From Leptospira stimsonii (lineage in GTDB: Bacteria > Spirochaetota > Leptospiria > Leptospirales > Leptospiraceae): a stretch of 64,000 nt of DNA. Position 1 is the first letter of the stretch. Each line of letters opens with the position of its first letter. The notes beneath the pieces are model-generated. The model searched no databases. It had not been told where the DNA came from and worked only from the letters and a program-made list of their open reading frames with translations. The stretch covers positions 8,969-72,968 of the forward strand of contig NZ_QHCS01000011.1 in NCBI RefSeq assembly GCF_003545875.1, written 5' to 3'. Positions 17,369 to 27,303 of this stretch are shown in pieces. The translations under genes were made by a program, and so were the position numbers.

Positions 17369-18391
17369 TTAAACTAAACCCCAGTCCAATCGTATCGGAT
17401 AAGAATTGCGTCTTCTTTCGAAGTAACTCGAATCCCCGTTTCTCCAAGAATCTCGTAGTAGACGATCCTCCTCTAAAAGAAAGGTTTCCGTCTTAAATTC
17501 TCCTTCGGTTTCTAAAAAGGATTCAAGGGGAGGCAACGTTTTGTCCCCGTAAAGGATCGATAACTTTTCTGCGACACGATGAGTTCCGCTCATTCTTCCG
17601 ATCTGGCTATAACCCGCGATATGAGGAGTAAAGACGGAATTTTTCGTCTTCGATAAAACGGCTCCGAATTCTTCAGTTGGAGGTTCCGGATCAAATACAT
17701 CACATATTTTGAATATGTCTTGCCTTACCAGCAATTTCGCAAACGCTTCCGGAGTAAAAATTTCTCCTCGACTCGTATTGATTAGAACGGTTCCGGATTT
17801 GAAAGAATCGATCAACGATTCCGATACCGATCGAAAAGTCGGCTCTGAGCCGTCCTTTGTGAGAGGAACGTGATAACTTACGATATCGGAACTCAAAACT
17901 TCCCGAAGAGAAACGGATTCCGCTTTGTAAAATGGATCGTAAAAAGCGGATTCTACTCCGAAAGACTTTAGAATTTTATGAAATTCTTTTCCTGTATGAC
18001 CATGACCGACCATCCCAACTCGAAGTCGCTTTAATTCCTGATCGGAAAACCGACTTTTGAGTCCTGCAAAACAATATTCCGCGACGGAACCCGCGTTACA
18101 ACCGGGTGCGTTCAAAAAAATTCTTCCCGTTTCTTTTAGCGCCGCAAAATCCACGTGATCGGTTCCGGAACTGACCGTGGCGAAAATTCTTACCGTCGGA
18201 TATTTTTGTACGGCGTCTTTGTTTACTTTCAACCTCGTATTCGCGACGAGAATCTCCGGTTCTTCTTCGTTCAACCGAATCAATTGATCGGGAGTATAGG
18301 AACGGATGTCCAATCTTTCCAAATGGGAAAAAATCTCCTTCGCCCCCGTGGTCCCTTCCGGGTAATAGAGAATCGGTCTTTTTTGTTGCAC
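17369..18391 (-). CDS. PdxB-like D-isomer 2-hydroxyacid dehydrogenase
   Basis: The product has 340 residues from a GTG start; no in-frame ATG lies nearby upstream. The NAD-binding motif GMVGHGHTGKEFHKIL sits near residue 125. Catalytic residues lie in NTSRGEIF (Arg), DPEPPTEE (Glu) and FTPHIAGYSQIGR (His). The segments GTDHVDFAALKETG and APGCNAGSVAEY resemble 4-phosphoerythronate dehydrogenase (PdxB) of vitamin B6 synthesis more than general hydroxyacid dehydrogenases, but the C-terminus is different, so the substrate remains open. It is divergent from the lipase-chaperone-like gene, with an 87-base gap for both promoters. Confidence 0.8.
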   Translation of the reverse strand: MQQKRPILYYPEGTTGAKEIFSHLERLDIRSYTPDQLIRLNEEEPEILVANTRLKVNKDAVQKYPTVRIFATVSSGTDHVDFAALKETGRIFLNAPGCNAGSVAEYCFAGLKSRFSDQELKRLRVGMVGHGHTGKEFHKILKSFGVESAFYDPFYKAESVSLREVLSSDIVSYHVPLTKDGSEPTFRSVSESLIDSFKSGTVLINTSRGEIFTPEAFAKLLVRQDIFKICDVFDPEPPTEEFGAVLSKTKNSVFTPHIAGYSQIGRMSGTHRVAEKLSILYGDKTLPPLESFLETEGEFKTETFLLEEDRLLRDSWRNGDSSYFERRRNSYPIRLDWGLV

Positions 18392-18478
18392 GACTTTGTC
18401 ATTTCATACGAACCCTCTTTTTCAGAAAAAACAAAAAAGGTTTGCCTTGAGAAAGAATTCTTTCACAATCACAGGTCC

Positions 18479-19531
18479 ATGAAATCTCTCCAGGAAAGAC
18501 TTACATTCCCAGCGGTCATCGCATTGATCTCCGTGATTCTCATCGCATTGATTTGGTTCGTTTTTTTTAGCGGAGGAGTCGGTTCGAAGAACGGCTCCGC
18601 GGATTCCGAAACCGAATTTACTCTTCAAAGATCCGAATCGGGAGAATGGATCCTGAACCAAGCGGTCGTCGATACTTCCAGAAGAATTTTTGACGAGAAC
18701 GGAAAATGGCTGAGCTTTGAAGAGCTGATGCAATACGCGGCGACCGGCGAAGTCAATCTTGTATCGGAACTCTGGGCGCTTCGGAGACAATGTCCCGAGA
18801 ATACGGGCTTCGAACAGTGTAACGAAATCATCCGGGCATTCATCGCAGATCACTACTCCGGTAAGGACGCCGATTATCTGATGAAACTTTTTTCGGGTTA
18901 CTTGAGATACGAAACCACGATGAGAGAATTCGAACTCCCCGATAAGCTCAGCCGTGCGGAAAAATACGAACTCGTTAAAAAGAAAAGAAGGGAAATTTTC
19001 TCGGATAACGACGCTAAGCTGATCTTCGGATTGGAGGAGGCGGAGGAAACGTATAGGGATTCTTTGAGCGGATTTTTAAAAGAAACCGAATCTTTGAACG
19101 GCGATAAAAGATTGGAACGATATGAAGAATATCGAAAAAACGTCTACGGTCAGTATTACAATACGGTAAAGACTCGGGAGCCGAAATACAATACCTACGA
19201 AACCGAAATGTTCTTACGGGATAAAGAATTGGAAAGAATGAATTTATCCGATCGAAACGGAAAAACGAGGGCGATTCGCGAAAAGTATTTCGGAAAAGAC
19301 GGAGCCGATCGTATGGACGCGGTTTATAAGGAAATCGAAGAAAGAGAGAAAAAGGAAAAACAAACTCATTCGGAGGAAGCCGACTGGCTCCAGAAGAATT
19401 CAAACGTAAAAGGGGAAGCGAGAGAAAAAGCCCTCATGGAAATTCGTATTAAGAACCTCGGAAAAGAAGAAGCGGAAGAATATTCAAGAAGACTTAAATA
19501 CGAAGAGGAAATAAAGAAAAATCAAAATTGA
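18479..19531 (+). CDS. Lipase-chaperone-like (LifO/LimK family) membrane protein
   Basis: I use the ATG at 18479 (350 residues), directly before an N-terminal membrane anchor at about 9-31 (IALISVILIALIWFVFF); longer in-frame readings run through the divergent promoter region. The rest is a long, charged, all-helical periplasmic domain. A segment near residue 264 (RAIREKYFGKDGADRM) matches the conserved R-x3-FG-x-EAA-x-R pattern of lipase-specific foldases. Such proteins fold a secreted lipase in the periplasm. No lipase gene lies next to it; instead it is the first gene of an operon with lnt (1-base overlap) and a YprB-like exonuclease gene. The family call rests on architecture and one motif. 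Confidence 0.65.
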   Translation: MKSLQERLTFPAVIALISVILIALIWFVFFSGGVGSKNGSADSETEFTLQRSESGEWILNQAVVDTSRRIFDENGKWLSFEELMQYAATGEVNLVSELWALRRQCPENTGFEQCNEIIRAFIADHYSGKDADYLMKLFSGYLRYETTMREFELPDKLSRAEKYELVKKKRREIFSDNDAKLIFGLEEAEETYRDSLSGFLKETESLNGDKRLERYEEYRKNVYGQYYNTVKTREPKYNTYETEMFLRDKELERMNLSDRNGKTRAIREKYFGKDGADRMDAVYKEIEEREKKEKQTHSEEADWLQKNSNVKGEAREKALMEIRIKNLGKEEAEEYSRRLKYEEEIKKNQN

Positions 19532-21279
19532 TGTTTTATCGATTCGTTCCCTTAGACTCGTTTCGCTACCGACTTCTACTTTGTTTTGGAGTCGGTTTCG
19601 GCGTCCTTTTTGGACTTTCCCCCTTTTCCTTTCTCAGCGCCGGAATCGTAGCTTCGGTTTCGGCATTATCCTTGTTTCTTTCTCTCAATCGAGGATCCTT
19701 ATGGAAGGCATTTCTTTGGCTTTTACTCCTTTCCCAAATTCTAAACTTCACAACTTTCTTATGGATTCCCGGATCGGTTTCTAGGATCTCGGGAACCGGT
19801 CCCTTCGTTTCGTTTGTATTCTTCCTTTTTTACGGGTTGATTTCGCATTTCAAATTCGTTCCTTTTTATATTATTTTCCGTTTTTCGAATATTCAAAATA
19901 CGTCAAAAACCTGGAATTTGATTTTGTTTCCGGCCGCAGGAACATTGGCTGATCTGATCACCTTTCAGATATTTCCTTGGTATTGGGGGAATTTGGTTTC
20001 CGGTTCGATCGTTTTCGAGCAGTTCGCTTCCCTCCTGGGCGTTTACGGTTTGAGTTTTCTTTTACTTTTTATCTCATCGACTCTTTCTTTTTCGATCGCA
20101 CATTTCAGGAATCGAAAATCGAATGAGTTTAAAATTCTTTTGGTTTCCTTCATCGCGATATTTATCGTTTACGGTTACGGTTTGTATAAAATCGGATTTG
20201 TTTCCGATTCATTGGTCCCCGGAGAAACAAAAGTTCTTTCGGTCGTAATGATCCAACCGGATACTTCTCCCGGAACAAAGGATCTTCAAAATGACGAAAT
20301 CTTTCTTGCAAGTACGATGAGTAGGATTCTATCGCTTGTGCTCCAAGGAAGTATGTCTGCGGAAAAACCTCCTTCGCTTATCATTCTTCCGGAATCCGCC
20401 ATTCCGTTTCACGGAACGATTCCTTCCAAAGAGAATCAGGAGGAACACATTTATTCCTCCACGATGGAAGGTGTGATCTTATATTTATCAAAACATACCG
20501 GTGCGGACGTTCTTTTCAACGAATTGAATCTGGAAGATGGAAAACTGAGAAATCAAATCTCCCTATTTAAAAACTTGGATGGGATCACCGAACGTTATAA
20601 TAAAAGAAGACTCTTGGCTTTCGGAGAATATCTTCCTTGGGAATCTAAGTTCCCATTCTTACGAAAAACGTTCCAAGAAACTTCTCGTTACGTTCCGGGA
20701 GATTCCCCCAAACTTCTGACAGGAACGATTAAAAAAAACAGCCGGCAAGTTTCACCTCCTGACAGACACGACCTTGATCAGCTTAAAACTCCGGAAAGGA
20801 TGAAAGTAGAATTCTCCTCTCCCGAACTACAAACGGAGAAAATTAAGAATTTAGAATATTCTTATTCGATTCTTCCTCTTTTGTGTTACGAAGCTATGTT
20901 TACCGATCTCGTACTCGATTACTTCGATTCGAAAGAACGCCCGGATCTTCTGATCAATCTTACCAACGATTCTTGGTTTGATTCGGAATTGGAGGCAAAT
21001 CAACACTCCGGAACCGTTCGTCTCAGGGCGATCGAAACAGGTATTCCAATGATTCGCTCCACCGTCTCCGGAATTACGGACGTTTGGGATGCGAGAGGGA
21101 TTTCGCTGATCACTCCGGTCGGCTTTCACGAAACCGCGATCCGCACCTTTTCGATTCAACTCAACCCTTCCGCGGCGACCTTTTATACAAGGATAGGTAA
21201 TTCCTTTCTATGGATCGTATGTTCGCTTATCATTCTCCTTCGTTTAACGATCACGTTCCGAAGCGGTAGGAAAGTTTGA
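19531..21279 (+). CDS. lnt: Apolipoprotein N-acyltransferase
   Basis: I start at the ATG at 19531, overlapping the previous stop by one base; a TTG just before is an alternative. The 582-residue protein has about six membrane helices in the first 220 residues and then a periplasmic nitrilase domain. The catalytic triad is visible: Glu288 (ILPESAIP), Lys358 (YNKRRLLAFGEYLP) and Cys452 (LLCYEAMF). Lnt adds the third acyl chain to the N-terminal Cys of lipoproteins in the inner membrane, important for a lipoprotein-rich organism. The Lys-Cys interval is about 94 residues, some 40 more than in E. coli, from a polar insert around 375-430. A terminal membrane helix ends the protein. Confidence 0.95.
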   Translation: MFYRFVPLDSFRYRLLLCFGVGFGVLFGLSPFSFLSAGIVASVSALSLFLSLNRGSLWKAFLWLLLLSQILNFTTFLWIPGSVSRISGTGPFVSFVFFLFYGLISHFKFVPFYIIFRFSNIQNTSKTWNLILFPAAGTLADLITFQIFPWYWGNLVSGSIVFEQFASLLGVYGLSFLLLFISSTLSFSIAHFRNRKSNEFKILLVSFIAIFIVYGYGLYKIGFVSDSLVPGETKVLSVVMIQPDTSPGTKDLQNDEIFLASTMSRILSLVLQGSMSAEKPPSLIILPESAIPFHGTIPSKENQEEHIYSSTMEGVILYLSKHTGADVLFNELNLEDGKLRNQISLFKNLDGITERYNKRRLLAFGEYLPWESKFPFLRKTFQETSRYVPGDSPKLLTGTIKKNSRQVSPPDRHDLDQLKTPERMKVEFSSPELQTEKIKNLEYSYSILPLLCYEAMFTDLVLDYFDSKERPDLLINLTNDSWFDSELEANQHSGTVRLRAIETGIPMIRSTVSGITDVWDARGISLITPVGFHETAIRTFSIQLNPSAATFYTRIGNSFLWIVCSLIILLRLTITFRSGRKV

Positions 21280-22053
21280 ATGCTCGAGCATACGTTTTGT
21301 CATTTACCGGGCATCGATTCGGTCGAAGAAAGACAACTCTGGGAAAGAGGAATTCTCAACTGGAATGATCTAAAGGATTTCTTAAAAACGGAGTCGGTTC
21401 CTATCAAGAACCTAATCTTAGACGCATTAGAGTTTTCTAAAAAAGAATTGGAACGGAAAAACTTTTTCTACTTCTTCCATGTTCTTTCCGCAAAACATCA
21501 CTGGAGACTGTTTCCGGACATTCGTCAAAAGCTTCTCTACTTAGACATCGAAACGACGGGCCTGGCAAGCGAAGACAGAACTACGATGATTGGTACGTAT
21601 GACGGCAACGAATACAAAGCGTACACGCGGGGGTTCAATCTGGATTTTTTTTTGGACAACGTAAGTCCGGATCGAATTTTTGTTTCGTACAACGGAATCG
21701 CATTCGACGTTCCGTTTCTCGAAAGGGAATTCAACGTTCGTTTTAGGAATAATCACATTGATATTATGTTTTTCTTACGTTCCCTCGGGATCAAGGGCGG
21801 ACTCAAAGGTTGCGAAAAAGCGCTCGGGATCAATAGGCCGGAGGAAGCCGCGATCAACGGGGCCGATGCGGTTCGATTGTGGAGACAATACGTCGAATAC
21901 GACGATACGGATGCTCTGAGAATTTTGGAAAGTTATAACCGAGAAGACACGGTCAATCTTGAAATCTTGTTCATCAAAGGATACAATCTAAAAATAAAAG
22001 AGACTCCCTTCTACGGGGAAATCATTCGAGAACCGGGAGATCTCAGATTTTAG
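21280..22053 (+). CDS. YprB-type 3'-5' exonuclease, RNase H-like fold
   Basis: The 257-residue protein starts directly after the lnt stop. A short helical N-terminus precedes a DEDD-type nuclease domain: LYLDIETTGLA (first two acidic residues), FVSYNGIAFDVPFLE (third Asp), and a C-terminal SYNREDTVNLEILF (last Asp). This matches the YprB/RNase_H_2 family of nucleic-acid exonucleases, cytoplasmic and metal dependent. Substrate and biological role are not established for the family in spirochaetes. It is the last gene of the lipase-chaperone-like/lnt operon; the functional link with lipoprotein maturation is unclear. Confidence 0.85.
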   Translation: MLEHTFCHLPGIDSVEERQLWERGILNWNDLKDFLKTESVPIKNLILDALEFSKKELERKNFFYFFHVLSAKHHWRLFPDIRQKLLYLDIETTGLASEDRTTMIGTYDGNEYKAYTRGFNLDFFLDNVSPDRIFVSYNGIAFDVPFLEREFNVRFRNNHIDIMFFLRSLGIKGGLKGCEKALGINRPEEAAINGADAVRLWRQYVEYDDTDALRILESYNREDTVNLEILFIKGYNLKIKETPFYGEIIREPGDLRF

Positions 22054-22240
22054 GGAATTCCATAGAATTTTTCCTTTGAGCCTCGTCTTCATTCTAAGTT
22101 CAAAACCATCCTAAAGAGTCCAATCTACTTTAGAAAAATAGAATATTCTCCGATGAGATATCGCTTCGAGTATTTACGATACAATGATCGCATCTCACGA
22201 TTAAAAAAGCGATCGAGGTTTTCGAACAAACAAAAAATTC

Positions 22241-23263
<1,023 letters not shown>

Positions 23264-23376
23264 CGAACTCTCCCAAAAAGGAATCGAACCTTTTTGATTA
23301 CACGGTCTTTCGTAACGTGTGAACGGGCAATTGAAATTTAAATCGTGTTATTTACCGGAAACGAGTTGGAATCGAT

Positions 23377-23772
23377 CTAATTTTTACCGCAACAAACTTT
23401 GACGGCGTCCAACAATTGTTTCCGGTCCCAGGGTTTTGGAAGAACTGCGTACGTTCCTGCTTCTTTCATTACTCGTTCCACCGCCGCTTCGTCGATGTGT
23501 CCCGTGATTAAGATGGAACGGATCTTCGGATATTTTTGATGAACTAAAATTAAGAATTCGTCTCCCTTGATACCGGGCATTCTCCAGTCGGAAAGTATGA
23601 GGATCACATTGATCCCGTTTCCCACGAGCTCATCCACAACTTCGAGAGCTTCTTTCGCGTTGATTGCCGTTTCATATTGAAACTCGTTTCCGAATTGTTT
23701 TTTTAATTCCTGTTTCAACGCGATCAAGATGATCGGCTCGTCGTCCACACAGAGAATAGCGTCATTTTTCAT
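23377..23772 (-). CDS. Single-domain response regulator (receiver only)
   Basis: I use the ATG at 23772 (131 residues, MKNDAILCVDDEP), 21 bases after the kinase stop; a GTG at 23820 inside the kinase gene would add 16 residues. Acidic pocket residues lie in CVDDEP, the phospho-acceptor Asp in LILSDWRMPGIKG, the switch Thr in SILITGH and the Lys in VLPKPWD. There is no output domain, so it may act by protein contact or as a phosphorelay shuttle. The Cys pair near the end (VCCGKN) is unusual. It is the third gene of an operon with the sensor kinase at 23793-27293, its probable partner. Confidence 0.92.
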   Translation of the reverse strand: MKNDAILCVDDEPIILIALKQELKKQFGNEFQYETAINAKEALEVVDELVGNGINVILILSDWRMPGIKGDEFLILVHQKYPKIRSILITGHIDEAAVERVMKEAGTYAVLPKPWDRKQLLDAVKVCCGKN

Positions 23773-23792
23773 AGTATCTTTTAGGGTCTCCG

Positions 23793-26700
23793 TTATACCG
23801 AGCCTGCGGATTTCAGCCACACACTAAACTTCGTTCTTCCAGGAACGCTCTCAAACTCTATTTTTCCGCCCATCTTCTCTATTATCTTCTTACAAATATC
23901 CAATCCGAGTCCGATCCCTTCTCCTTGTTTTTTCGTTGTGAAGAAGGGTTCAAAGATCTTATCTTTTACGGAATCCGGAATTCCGCTCCCGGAATCGATA
24001 AAAGAAGTAACGATCCAATGATCTTGTTTTTCGATACAGATTTCAATCTTCCCCTGATAATTCATAGCCTGCAAACCATTATTCAAGAGATTGATCCAAA
24101 CTTGATTGAGTTTATTTCCGTTCCCGAGACAACGCTCGTCGGTCCGATAATCGGTAATTACTTCTACCCCATACTTGATCTTTGTATGATACAACGTAAG
24201 AATCGTTTCGATTTCCGATTTTATATCGACTGGAACGATTTCCCCCTCTTCTTCATTCACTCCCGGATTCAAATAATTTTTTAAGGCTTCGACCACGTGC
24301 GATGCCTTACCGCTCGCAATCGAAATCACGTTGCTCAATCTTACAACCGTGGAAAAAGAAGAAACCGCCGTAAGTATCTCCATCCTTCTTTCAGTTCCGA
24401 GAAGCTCGGGGAGTCGTTCTTTCAATCGATAAACTCCCGAATCGAGAACGACGTTCGCAACGTTTTCGTGATCCGGAATTGCGGCGTTTTGAAATAACTG
24501 AACGAGTTCCTTTTTTAGACTTCGATTCGGAATGATTTCCGATTGTGAGGCATCCTGTAAACTTTCTGCTAAGAGAATTCTAAAATCCCGCACTTCCTTT
24601 TCGTTAAAATTAAAAATCAAATTGGGAATTTCCCTGATTTCGTTTTGAAGAATTTCTAAAATTGCCCGATTCGAGGAAACGATCGCTCCTAAAGGTGTGT
24701 TGAGCTCATGAGTCATTCCGGCCGCGAGTTGCCCGATGGCGGCTAACTTTTCGGAGAGAAGCAATTGATCCTGAGCTCCGTGGAGTTCCTTCATGGTCTT
24801 TTCCAAATTTCGAACGGCTTCCACCAAATCCGAATTCGATTTGCGAAGTTCTTCGGTTCGGAGATCGATCTTTCTTTCCAAGTTTGCGTTGAGATCTAGG
24901 ATCGTCTCTTCCGCCTGTTTACTTTTCGTGATATCATAGATGATTCCGAATATCTGCTTTGGAGAACCGTTTTGATTTCTTTTATAGATCAGCTCCCTTG
25001 AAATCAACCAACGCCAGTTCCCGTCGCTGTGTTTCATTCGATATTGATGTTCGATCAAATCCCTGTCACTCGATTTCGCATAACGCGGAAGAATTTCGGT
25101 GAAATACCGATCGTAATCTTCGGGATGCATCAAGGTTCGAATGATCTGGTCTCCCATCGACTGCAATTGTTCCACAGAATATCCGAGGACGATTTCGATT
25201 CCGTTGTTGCTATAGATGTTTTTCTTTTCCTCTAAATCATAAATGTATAATATGTCCGGAGTAATATCCAGGATCGATTCTATGAATTGATTTCTTTCGC
25301 GGAGATTTTCCTCGATTTGTTTTCGTTCGGTGACGTCCACCATCACGCCGCGAAGCCACCGCGGTTGATGATCGAGGACGATCACTTTGACAAGATCGCG
25401 GAGCCAAACAACACTTCCGTCTTTTCTCAAGAATCGATACTCGAAATCATGAGCTTCCATTCTTCCCGTACAAGCGATACAAAAATCGACGGCCCAGATT
25501 CTATCTTCGGGATGAAGGTGATTCGCCCAAAATCCGGGTTCTTTCCATTCTTCTATGGTATAACCGAGCATACTTACGACCTGTTGACTCACGAACGTAA
25601 AATCAAAGCTCTTAGCATCCGCTTCCCAAACGATTCCCGGTGTTGTATCCACGAGATCCCGGAATCTTTCTTCGCTCGACTTTGTTCTTCGAAAAGACTC
25701 TTGTAGCTGTTCCGCCATGTGATTGAAAGAATGAGCAAGGGTTCCCAATTCTTCCAAACGACTCTCCGGTATTTTTTGTTGAAAATCGCCTTGCGCCATC
25801 GCTCGACTTGCGTTCAGAATTTTTTGAATCGGAGCGGTAACGATTCCCGCAAGAAACGCACCGATGAGAAGTGAAAGTGTAAGCGCAAATGCAAAGACCA
25901 TCGCGGACTGACTGCTACCGATTCTAACTCCTTCCAGATAGTAAGCGGCGGGAATCGCGGTGAGTACGATCCAATTCCTATCCCCTCGATTATCTTCATA
26001 GGGTGTGGCTTGTGTAAGCCAGGTTTCCAACGATAGTGGTTTTGCAGTGATGACGTCGAAACGAAACTGAACAGGAGACTTCAACGTATCAAGATTTCCG
26101 ATATTCTTTTTTAAGGTCTGAATCGAGTTTACAAAAACAGGATCTCCTTCCACTCCTTGTTTCCAATCTCCCGCGCTCACATTTTTGGAGGAAGCGATCA
26201 AAGCTCCGGAACGATCGATGACGATTGCCCGACCATGTTCGGAGATGTTCATCGATTTTAAGAGCGAAAGTATTCCATTTAAACGGCGAGACTCCTCTTG
26301 ATTTTTCGAATTTTCAAGATAACGGTCCAATTGAAGATTGATGTTTTCCGAAATTTCCTGATGCAATCTTCCTGCGAGTTTATCGGCGGCCTTCTCCGAA
26401 CTTTTTAAATTGAGATATGCGGTCATTCCCACCATCAACATCACGAGAAGAATAAACGGAGTCACCATAAACATACGAATCGGCAAACCGAGAATCGGAT
26501 TTTCTTCTTCGTCCGAATTGTTGATCTCGGTCCAAATCAATTCCTTATGATTGAAAACGGACTCCCTCACGTGACATGGAATTTGAATCCAGAACATTCG
26601 ATATTTTTTTGCGAGAGGAAGAGCGACGAGCATCGCAAATGGTGAGAGAACCCAAGTGATCGAAGTGGTAAAAAACAAAGCGGGAGTGATATTTCTATAG

Positions 26701-27293
26701 GAAATCGCGGGAGTAAATTGATTCGCACAGATATAACCCCAGAGTTGAGGTTCGACCGCCATAAACACAAAAACAAAAAGTAGATAGTAAAACCATGTTT
26801 TTATTTTTCTAAAATCCGGATCCCTTCCAATCAATTGATAAGCGACCCAAAAACATGCAGGATTTATAAAGTATCCGAGTAGCCAATCGAGTAGAAAATC
26901 TGGAGGGACACCCTCGATCAGATCCGAAAGACCGTATGCGAAAGGAATTGCGATCAAAGCGGGATATCCGAACAAAACGATACAAAGGAAAACCGAAAGG
27001 TCTTTGAGAGATTCAAAGGTTTGCGCACCGGGAACCAAAACGATAAAAGAACCGAGATAACCGGTAATGAAAATGAGAACGAACGTAAGAGGGATGCTAA
27101 GGAAGGCTTGTGTGTCCCAGGATTGTCTTTCTCTTCCGAATCCGATTTTTCCGCCGGGACGAAAGGTAAAACCTCCGAAAGCGGAAATCATAAGAATCAA
27201 ACCGATAAAGTAACCGAAACTTCCCCAGACTTCCAAAAGAGAAAGTGGAATCGATTGAAAAACGGATTCAAACCATTGCACAACAACTTGCAT
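23793..27293 (-). CDS. Large membrane sensor histidine kinase with HAMP and PAS domains
   Basis: In this 1166-residue protein about seven helices in the first 215 residues form a MASE-like membrane sensor. A further helix pair frames a periplasmic region (about 275-480, ending in VFAFALTLSLLIGAFLAG). A HAMP domain (about 485-540, NHMAEQLQESFRR) and two PAS/PAC domains (about 550-670 and 680-800) follow. After a coiled coil comes HisKA with the phospho-His in GMTHELNTPLGAIV (about 861) and the ATPase domain (NLLNNGLQAM, DSGSGIP, GEGIGLGLDIC). It shares with the kinase at 8038-10419 a long helical insert between HisKA and ATPase. The downstream receiver protein is the probable target; an LBF_2804-type membrane protein lies 10 bases upstream. 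Confidence 0.93.
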   Translation of the reverse strand: MQVVVQWFESVFQSIPLSLLEVWGSFGYFIGLILMISAFGGFTFRPGGKIGFGRERQSWDTQAFLSIPLTFVLIFITGYLGSFIVLVPGAQTFESLKDLSVFLCIVLFGYPALIAIPFAYGLSDLIEGVPPDFLLDWLLGYFINPACFWVAYQLIGRDPDFRKIKTWFYYLLFVFVFMAVEPQLWGYICANQFTPAISYRNITPALFFTTSITWVLSPFAMLVALPLAKKYRMFWIQIPCHVRESVFNHKELIWTEINNSDEEENPILGLPIRMFMVTPFILLVMLMVGMTAYLNLKSSEKAADKLAGRLHQEISENINLQLDRYLENSKNQEESRRLNGILSLLKSMNISEHGRAIVIDRSGALIASSKNVSAGDWKQGVEGDPVFVNSIQTLKKNIGNLDTLKSPVQFRFDVITAKPLSLETWLTQATPYEDNRGDRNWIVLTAIPAAYYLEGVRIGSSQSAMVFAFALTLSLLIGAFLAGIVTAPIQKILNASRAMAQGDFQQKIPESRLEELGTLAHSFNHMAEQLQESFRRTKSSEERFRDLVDTTPGIVWEADAKSFDFTFVSQQVVSMLGYTIEEWKEPGFWANHLHPEDRIWAVDFCIACTGRMEAHDFEYRFLRKDGSVVWLRDLVKVIVLDHQPRWLRGVMVDVTERKQIEENLRERNQFIESILDITPDILYIYDLEEKKNIYSNNGIEIVLGYSVEQLQSMGDQIIRTLMHPEDYDRYFTEILPRYAKSSDRDLIEHQYRMKHSDGNWRWLISRELIYKRNQNGSPKQIFGIIYDITKSKQAEETILDLNANLERKIDLRTEELRKSNSDLVEAVRNLEKTMKELHGAQDQLLLSEKLAAIGQLAAGMTHELNTPLGAIVSSNRAILEILQNEIREIPNLIFNFNEKEVRDFRILLAESLQDASQSEIIPNRSLKKELVQLFQNAAIPDHENVANVVLDSGVYRLKERLPELLGTERRMEILTAVSSFSTVVRLSNVISIASGKASHVVEALKNYLNPGVNEEEGEIVPVDIKSEIETILTLYHTKIKYGVEVITDYRTDERCLGNGNKLNQVWINLLNNGLQAMNYQGKIEICIEKQDHWIVTSFIDSGSGIPDSVKDKIFEPFFTTKKQGEGIGLGLDICKKIIEKMGGKIEFESVPGRTKFSVWLKSAGSV

Positions 27294-27303
27294 TAGGATG
27301 ACC

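Noticed and set aside
18155..18478. N-terminal extension of the lipase-chaperone-like protein
   Set aside because: It overlaps the divergent dehydrogenase gene and would bury the membrane anchor in the middle of the protein.
23264..23376. Short dyad ACACG/CGTGT upstream of the MBL-fold gene
   Set aside because: Five-base arms in a short gap are likely by chance.
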